Source: Bacteroidaceae bacterium (GTDB lineage: Bacteria; Bacteroidota; Bacteroidia; Bacteroidales; Bacteroidaceae). Taken from it: 11,397 bases of DNA. The notes under the pieces were generated by a model. The model made no database searches and was not told the origin of the DNA. It worked only from the letters and a program-made list of their open reading frames with translations. A program made the translations under genes and the position numbers. The DNA lies in the NCBI GenBank assembly GCA_017961965.1, contig JAGCWG010000237.1, forward strand, positions 1 through 11,397, in the 5' to 3' direction. Below, piece by piece: positions 1 through 4,755 of the stretch (position 1 is its first letter; each line of letters opens with the position of its first letter).

Positions 1-867
1 ACTTGGATGAACGCTCGCTACTTCCTTACAAAGACGTTGCCTCTCCTGTTCAATCCAAAGGCATCCGAGAGCGCCATGCGCAACGGCAAGCCAGCACTTG
101 CCAAGACGGGGCAGGAACAGCAGTTCACCCCAAGTGTCATGGCACGTCTCTTCCCACGTCCTATTCTCTCTCCAGAGTATGGTAAGGAGGAAGGTACCGT
201 CACGTTCCGTTTCAAGGCAGAGAATGCCAAGCAGGTGATGCTCGACGGCGAAATCGTTTCTTCGCCTAAGGCCATGCAGAAGGATGCAGACGGTGTGTGG
301 AGCATAACGCTCACAGGCATAGTACCTGACACTTACCGTTACTGCTTCGTGGTGGACGGCATGCAAGTGGCAGACCCAAACAGTCTGTGGCTGTCTCCTG
401 ACTATGGGGGCTTTAAGTACAGCATTGCAGAGTTCCCTACTGCACGTTACAACATACAGAACATGAGTGCTGACATGGCTCACGGCGAGGTTAAGGTCAA
501 TGGTATTAACTATCAGTCGATAGACTACGTCTCTCCAGGCTTCGGACGGGCTAAGCGTTCGTACCGTTGTAACCTTATCAGTGGCTTGAATGACAGCTAT
601 GAGAGCTGGATTAAGGTGGGGCACGTCAATCTCATTGCCGACAGACTCGTGGCTGAAGGAAGGATATATCCCGTTTCGTTCTACTGCTTACAGGCATCTT
701 ACCGTGAAGGTGAGACCTTGCCTGCTTTCTACTCTGGCAACTTCACCTCATGGGTTGATGGCAGGAAGGAGATTGAACGAACTCTCCTTCGCTATTTCGG
801 TACTAAGAACGTGGCTCCTGAGGATGCAAAGGTTGCGGAAAAGTACTTGTTCATGACTGGAAACTAA
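1..867 (+). CDS. C-terminal part of a tandem CE1 feruloyl-esterase-type protein (5' end outside window)
   Basis: The reading frame is open from base 1, so the Met at 7 is probably internal. The first residues, TWMNARYFLTKTLPLLFN, resemble the end of CE1 esterase domains (GGHTW.N.R..L....PLLF); the catalytic His would lie just before the window. After a linker (about residues 17-45 from the Met at 7) comes an E-set domain typical of the N-terminus of CE1 esterases (about 46-145, including GTVTFRFKAENAKQV and YRYCFVVDG). A second CE1 module then begins (HGEVKVNGINYQS, LISGLNDSYESW, NLIADRLVAEGR; about 155-220). It stops resembling CE1 there: I find no GxSxG nucleophile elbow and no terminal GH-W motif, and the strand with P-GY between 'AKRSY' and 'LISGL' seems missing. 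The last 65 residues are unrecognised. The second module is therefore probably catalytically dead. The family cuts ferulate or acetyl esters on xylan. The next gene starts 25 nt later, suggesting an operon. An alternative reading is a decaying gene. Confidence 0.72.
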   Translation, partial: TWMNARYFLTKTLPLLFNPKASESAMRNGKPALAKTGQEQQFTPSVMARLFPRPILSPEYGKEEGTVTFRFKAENAKQVMLDGEIVSSPKAMQKDADGVWSITLTGIVPDTYRYCFVVDGMQVADPNSLWLSPDYGGFKYSIAEFPTARYNIQNMSADMAHGEVKVNGINYQSIDYVSPGFGRAKRSYRCNLISGLNDSYESWIKVGHVNLIADRLVAEGRIYPVSFYCLQASYREGETLPAFYSGNFTSWVDGRKEIERTLLRYFGTKNVAPEDAKVAEKYLFMTGN

Positions 868-892
868 ACTAATATCCTAAATAGACTACAAT

Positions 893-2053
893 ATGAAATC
901 ACAGACTTTATCATTAGCCCTTCTGTTCATCTGTCTGTCGGCAGGTGCACAGAAGGCAAGCAAGATTCCTTTCTGCTATTCAGTTGAGAATACGGGTGCC
1001 AAATACGAGGCACCTGCCATGCCGTCAGTTGACCAACTGCCTGTCGTCAAGTCACTGCCTGACCCTCTCGAGTGGTCAGATGCAAGCAAGGGCAAGGTCG
1101 GCAAGTTCAGCAACTGGTCACGCCGTCGTGCAGAGATAGCCAGTGAGATACAGCACTACGAGATAGGTGAGAAGCCAGCCGTCAGCAAGGAGCAGGTCAA
1201 GGCACGAATGAGTGGGGATACGCTCATAGTTGACGTTACGGTAGGAGGTAACACCATAACTATCTCCAGCGTCATCACTTACCCTACTCATGGCAAGGCA
1301 CCCTACCCACTGCTCATCGGCTCAAGCCGTATCTCCCTGCCCGGTGAGGTGTTCCTTGACCGCCCGATTGCCACTATGAACTTCAACGAGCGTCAGGTCA
1401 ACGGTTACTCACAGTTCCGTGGCAACACCGACCGCACCACTTATCCTTTCGTGCACCTCTATCCACACCTCATCGACAATGGTGCGTACAGCGAGTGGGC
1501 ATGGGGATTCAGTCGTCTCATCGACGGTCTTCAGCAGCTCGGTCCAAAGGTGACCAAGATAGACACAGAGCGCATTGCAGTCAACGGATGCTCGTATGCC
1601 GGTAAGATGGCACTCTTCTGTGGTGCTTTCGACGAGCGCGTCTCACTGGTCATAGCGCAGGAACCGGTAGGTGGTGGCGCAGCTGCCTGGCGTGTGTCAC
1701 ACACCATGGAGGGAGTTGAGGACCTCGACCACACCGATTATCACTGGTTCAAGGAGTCACTTAAGGAGCAGTTTCATGAGGATAATGTTTATAAGCTCCC
1801 TTACGACCATCATGAGCTTGTTGCCATGGTCTGTCCGCGTGCCATCTTGCTGCTTGGCAATCCAGACTACAAGTGGCTTGCTGACGAGTCCATGCGACAG
1901 AGCTACGAGGCAGCCCGCAAGGTGTGGGATGCCTTCGGTATTGGCGACCGCATCGACTGTAGCATCGTAGGAGGCCATCCTCACTGCCAACTGCCAGAGT
2001 CGCAGTACGACATCGTGCGTAAGTATATTGACAAGTATCTTATAAGAAAGTAG
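893..2053 (+). CDS. CE15 glucuronoyl esterase, secreted
   Basis: The 386-residue product starts with a Sec signal peptide (MKSQTLSLALLFICLSAGA, cleavage near residue 19; Cys14 is not in a good lipobox). The mature protein is a single alpha/beta hydrolase with CE15 hallmarks. The nucleophile Ser234 sits in GCSYAGK (232-238). The likely acid Glu257 is in IAQEPVGGG, and the likely base His364 is in GGHPHCQLP. Cys233 beside the nucleophile and Cys365 beside the His match the two cysteines disulfide-linked in fungal Cip2-type CE15 enzymes. The block EWAWGFSRLIDGL (201-213) fits the conserved Trp-containing substrate region. CE15 enzymes hydrolyse esters between lignin alcohols and 4-O-methyl-glucuronic acid on xylan. 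The location is inferred to be periplasm or cell surface. The gene follows the CE1 gene by 25 nt with no visible terminator or promoter, so co-transcription is likely. The family call is strong; the exact substrate is inferred. Confidence 0.9.
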   Translation: MKSQTLSLALLFICLSAGAQKASKIPFCYSVENTGAKYEAPAMPSVDQLPVVKSLPDPLEWSDASKGKVGKFSNWSRRRAEIASEIQHYEIGEKPAVSKEQVKARMSGDTLIVDVTVGGNTITISSVITYPTHGKAPYPLLIGSSRISLPGEVFLDRPIATMNFNERQVNGYSQFRGNTDRTTYPFVHLYPHLIDNGAYSEWAWGFSRLIDGLQQLGPKVTKIDTERIAVNGCSYAGKMALFCGAFDERVSLVIAQEPVGGGAAAWRVSHTMEGVEDLDHTDYHWFKESLKEQFHEDNVYKLPYDHHELVAMVCPRAILLLGNPDYKWLADESMRQSYEAARKVWDAFGIGDRIDCSIVGGHPHCQLPESQYDIVRKYIDKYLIRK

Positions 2054-2170
2054 TAACACCAGTCCAACACCTCCATACATTTTGGTGAGTGGTTGGAGAA
2101 TTTACAATGAATTAAAACGCATATAAGAGAAAGTGCTCCCTGAAGTTGAGTAATACAAGAAAAATGAACT

Positions 2171-2271
2171 TGCAAACCTCGATACTATTGAGGTTGCCAA
2201 CCTTTATAATATAAGGGTTACCAACCGTTATAGTATAAGGGTTGCCAACCGATATAGTATGAGGGGTTTTT
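2171..2271. repeat. 24-bp-period array of interlaced dyads (GGTTGCCAACC / AACC-N13-GGTT)
   Basis: GGTTGCCAACC at 2192-2202, GGTTACCAACC at 2216-2226 and GGTTGCCAACC at 2240-2250 are spaced exactly 24 bp apart. Each is an 11-bp palindrome around a central base. The A/T-rich DNA between them is also dyad-symmetric: 2175-2195, 2199-2219, 2223-2243 and roughly 2247-2268 each read AACC...TATAnTAT...GGTT, with stems of up to 10 bp around one central base. Two sets of inverted repeats are thus interlaced. The first copy (2171-2190) and the last one are degenerate. The final copy ends in a T-run and may act as a weak terminator for the upstream operon. Function is unknown; it could be a multi-site operator, an RNA fold or a genome-interspersed repeat. 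Confidence 0.8.
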
Positions 2272-2276
2272 AACAT

Positions 2277-2303
2277 TTAAAAAAGCAAGTGCTCAACTTG
2301 CTT
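2277..2303 (-). terminator. Hairpin with T-run on the minus strand (possible reverse or bidirectional terminator)
   Basis: AAGCAAGT (2283-2290) and ACTTGCTT (2296-2303) form a perfect 8-bp stem with a 5-nt loop. The bases before it are an A-run, so read on the minus strand the hairpin is followed by TTTTTT, the layout of an intrinsic terminator for leftward transcription. On the plus strand the tail is CCTTATG, a poor U-tract. No minus-strand gene is visible to the right, so its role is unclear; it could block antisense reads or act weakly in both directions. Confidence 0.4.
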
Positions 2304-2366
2304 CCTTATGGGAGTAAAAGGAAATAAAAAGTGTTGATTAGTTCCTAACTTTTTATGCTGTCTTCG

Positions 2367-2383
2367 CTTAATTCATCCTTAAT
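2367..2383 (+). promoter_or_regulatory. Direct repeat CTTAAT at 11-nt period beside the -33 element (candidate activator site)
   Basis: CTTAATTCAT (2367-2376) and CTTAATCTCT (2378-2387) are direct repeats one helical turn apart that end at the -33 box of the promoter. AraC-family domains such as that of the HTCS at 7263 usually bind direct half-sites just upstream of or overlapping this position. The match is short and A/T-rich, and I did not find the same repeat in front of the other genes, so the link to the HTCS is inference. Confidence 0.25.
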
Positions 2384-2386
2384 CTC

Positions 2387-2417
2387 TTTGTTGCTCTACT
2401 ATTATTTATTATATTTG
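2387..2417 (+). promoter_or_regulatory. Bacteroidota-type promoter of the GH51 gene
   Basis: TTTG at 2387-2390 is followed after 19 nt by TATATTTG at 2410-2417. This fits the Bacteroides primary sigma factor consensus, TTTG - 19 to 21 nt - TAnnTTTG, on every fixed base. Transcription would start around 2422-2426, giving a leader of about 55 nt before the ATG at 2479. That leader carries a small hairpin, GCAAG-TTGG-CTTGC (2449-2462). Confidence 0.75.
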
Positions 2418-2478
2418 CAGTCAAAATACTTTAACTGACACAGCAGGCGCAAGTTGGCTTGCTCTAAAACATATAGTG

Positions 2479-4476
2479 ATGAAAAAAATTAAATCAATCT
2501 TGGCAATAGCCCTTGCCACATCAATGCCACTCTCAGCACAGAAGCAGATGTCTGCTCCACAGGGAGGTAAGGCAATCAGTGACGAACTCATCGGTATCTT
2601 CTTCGAGGATATCAGCTTTGCAGCCGACGGAGGACTCAATGCGGACTTAGTGCAGAACGGCTCGTTCGAGTATAACCCAACCGTTCGTGACGGATGGGGA
2701 CCTGGCACAAGCTGGCGCTTTGAACGCCCCGGACACTCAGCTGGATACATAGCAGCCAAGTCACTGTCTCCTATCCACTCAAACAATCCGACATACATGC
2801 GCATCTTCGCTGAGCGCATCGGTCATTACTATGATTATGACGGTTGGACCGGAGTAGGAATGAGAAACGACGGATATAACGGAATGAACATCAAGGCAGG
2901 TGCAAAGTACGACTTCTCCGTATTCATGCGTAACGTGTCAGGCAAGGGAAAGCCTGTCCGCATCGTACTTGTGGGCGACAAGCGTGCAGTACTTGCCGAG
3001 GCTACGATAAACGTTTACGACACAGAGTGGCAGAAGTACTCTGCCGTCCTCACTGCCAATGCAGACTGCAAGAACGCCAACCTTCAGATTCTCATGCTCG
3101 AAAAGGGAGAACTCGACGTCGATATGGTATCACTCATGCCAGAAGACACTTACAAGGGACATGGCATCCGTAAGGACCTTGCAGAGGCTCTCGAAGGTCT
3201 CGACCCTAAGTTCATGCGTTTCCCTGGAGGCTGCGTGGTACACGGAGGCGGTGATGGTTTCTGGAACACATACCGCTGGAAGACTACTGTAGGACCAAAG
3301 GAGACACGCAAGGCACTCAAGAACACTTGGGGTTACAACCAGTCTATGTCTGTAGGTTACTTTGAGTACTTCCAGTTATGCGAAGACATGGGCATGCAAC
3401 CATTGCCAATCCTTCCTTGTGGAGTAAGCTGCCAGGGAGTTAACGGCGGTTGGGGCATGAAGAACCAAGCACAGGAGGTAGTGCCTATGGACGAGATGGA
3501 CGAGTGGGTACAGGATGCTCTCGACCTCATCGAGTGGGCTAACGGCGACGTGACTACCAAGTGGGGAAAGGTTCGTGCTGAAGCCGGACATCCAAAGCCT
3601 TTCAATTTGAAGTACCTTGGCATTGGTAATGAAGAGAAGATAACTCCAGAGTTCGCTGAGCGCTTCAAATATATGTACAACAAGGTGATGGAGAAGTATC
3701 CTGACATTGTGATTGTCGGTACCGCAGGTCCTGGCTCTCACAAGGGTAACCCTGACTACGATAACTCATGGAAGCTTGCAGAGGAAATAGGACTCCCAAT
3801 CATTGATGAGCACTACTATGACCCACGTCAGCAGTTCATCGACTCTCGTCAGTATGATAGCTACCCTCGCAATCGTAAGACAAAGGTATATCTCGGAGAG
3901 TATTCAGTGCAGGACCGCAGCCACGGAATGATGAACCAGTGGGGCGATGCACTTGCAGAGGCTATCTACCTGATGCACGTTGAGCGCAACGCTGATGTAG
4001 TGACTATGACTTCATACGCACCACTCTTTGCTTACAAGCACAACACCAACTGGAATCCAGATTTGATTTACTTTGACAATGAACGTCCTTTCTACACATG
4101 TAGCTACTACGTGCAGCAGATGTTCGGACAGTCTTCTGGTAACTACTTCTATGGCGACTGCGTCAAGTTTGCTAATGGCGAGAACGAGTTTGATAACCAT
4201 CTCCTTGGTCAGTCCGTTATTCTCAACACAAAGACTCGTGAACTCTTTGTCAAGGTAGCCAACAATACTGCCGACAAGAAGACTGCCACTGTCAACCTCT
4301 CACGTTTCTCAATCAAGCCTAACGCTGTGAAGACTACTCTCTCAGGCAAGCTTGACGATGAGAATAACTACGACAAGCAGCCAGTCGTTCCAGTGAAGGA
4401 GAATATCAAGGTGAAGAAGAACATGACTATCGAGCTTGAGCCTTACTCAGTGCAGATGATCAGCATGAAGCTCTAA
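2479..4476 (+). CDS. GH51 alpha-L-arabinofuranosidase, secreted
   Basis: The ATG at 2479 is chosen over the in-frame GTG at 2476 because it gives a classic signal peptide, MKKIKSILAIALATSMPLSA, with cleavage before Gln at about residue 20. The product has 665 residues, usual for Bacteroidota GH51 enzymes. A first strand (GIFFEDISFA) is followed by a carbohydrate-binding-like jelly-roll insert (about residues 55-220, from LNADLVQNGSFEYNP). The TIM barrel carries the acid/base Glu385 in GIGNEE and the nucleophile Glu474 in YLGEYSV. The C-terminal beta-sandwich (about 480-665) is the usual alpha-L-AF C domain. The enzyme removes arabinofuranose side chains from arabinoxylan or arabinan, by a retaining mechanism in this family. 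It has its own promoter upstream and a strong terminator downstream, so it is probably a monocistronic unit between two esterase transcripts. Confidence 0.93.
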   Translation: MKKIKSILAIALATSMPLSAQKQMSAPQGGKAISDELIGIFFEDISFAADGGLNADLVQNGSFEYNPTVRDGWGPGTSWRFERPGHSAGYIAAKSLSPIHSNNPTYMRIFAERIGHYYDYDGWTGVGMRNDGYNGMNIKAGAKYDFSVFMRNVSGKGKPVRIVLVGDKRAVLAEATINVYDTEWQKYSAVLTANADCKNANLQILMLEKGELDVDMVSLMPEDTYKGHGIRKDLAEALEGLDPKFMRFPGGCVVHGGGDGFWNTYRWKTTVGPKETRKALKNTWGYNQSMSVGYFEYFQLCEDMGMQPLPILPCGVSCQGVNGGWGMKNQAQEVVPMDEMDEWVQDALDLIEWANGDVTTKWGKVRAEAGHPKPFNLKYLGIGNEEKITPEFAERFKYMYNKVMEKYPDIVIVGTAGPGSHKGNPDYDNSWKLAEEIGLPIIDEHYYDPRQQFIDSRQYDSYPRNRKTKVYLGEYSVQDRSHGMMNQWGDALAEAIYLMHVERNADVVTMTSYAPLFAYKHNTNWNPDLIYFDNERPFYTCSYYVQQMFGQSSGNYFYGDCVKFANGENEFDNHLLGQSVILNTKTRELFVKVANNTADKKTATVNLSRFSIKPNAVKTTLSGKLDDENNYDKQPVVPVKENIKVKKNMTIELEPYSVQMISMKL

Positions 4477-4755
4477 GATGACAACCATACCCGACCTCCC
4501 AAAGGAGATGATAATTGGTTATATTGTAGATTGAGATACAATTGACAATGTGAAAGGGGGACTATTGTTACATATTATGATAAAAAGGAAACATTCTGTG
4601 TAATGTTTCCTTTTTTTTATGCCTAATTTTGTACTGGTTTTATGGATGCTTTGCTATTTGAGAACGTACCGACCCCGTATTGCCTCATTGTCTTGCAGCC
4701 AATATCCATGCAATCGATTGGGAAGTAACAACTAATATTAATACCATATATCAAA
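4477..4755. other. Intergenic region between the GH51 and CE1-CE6 genes
   Basis: Besides the terminator, this stretch shows a small inverted repeat (ATTGTA 4523-4528, TACAAT 4537-4542) with an 8-nt loop. No clean promoter for the downstream gene is visible. The best candidate pairs TTTG (4628-4631) with GCTATTTG (4653-4660) at 21-nt spacing; the second box keeps TTTG but lacks the TA of TAnnTTTG. The leader would then be about 90 nt. I see no riboswitch or gene. Confidence 0.5.
4582..4618 (+). terminator. Intrinsic terminator after the GH51 gene
   Basis: AAAAAGGAAACATT (4582-4595) pairs perfectly with AATGTTTCCTTTTT (4602-4615) around the 6-nt loop CTGTGT. The T-run continues to 4618, eight T in all. 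The stem is A/T-rich at its base but long, and the run of A before it could make it work in both directions. It lies 105 nt after the GH51 stop codon and should separate that gene from the next. Confidence 0.9.

Larger units (their letters stand above)
2054..2478. other. Intergenic region between the CE15 and GH51 genes
   Basis: This gap of about 425 bp has no convincing gene. From left to right it holds a weak bulged inverted repeat (CCAACACC 2064-2071 against GGT...GTTGG 2084-2096), the interlaced-dyad repeat array (2171-2268), a hairpin with an A-run before it (2277-2303), a direct repeat CTTAAT 11 nt apart (2367-2383), a promoter (2387-2417) and a short leader of about 55 nt. No clear terminator with a U-tract follows the CE15 gene, apart from the last dyad of the array, which runs into GGGGTTTTT at 2263-2271. 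The hexamer GCAAGT or its complement ACTTGC occurs four times (2168, 2285, 2296, 2449), so alternative pairings in RNA are possible. Confidence 0.7.

Noticed and set aside
7..9. ATG at 7 as the true start of the CE1 gene
   Set aside because: The frame is open to base 1 and the first residues (TWMNARYFLTKTLPLLF) match the end of a CE1 domain, not a signal peptide.
2171..2271. CRISPR-like array
   Set aside because: The period is only 24 bp, the 'spacers' are themselves similar and palindromic, there are three to four copies, and no cas gene is nearby.
2476..2478. GTG start for the GH51 gene
   Set aside because: The next codon is ATG followed by AAAAAA, which gives a standard MKK signal peptide; the GTG adds one residue and has no better ribosome site.
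2421..2819. Minus-strand open frame of 132 codons across the GH51 start
   Set aside because: It covers the GH51 promoter leader and signal peptide on the opposite strand and has no recognisable features.
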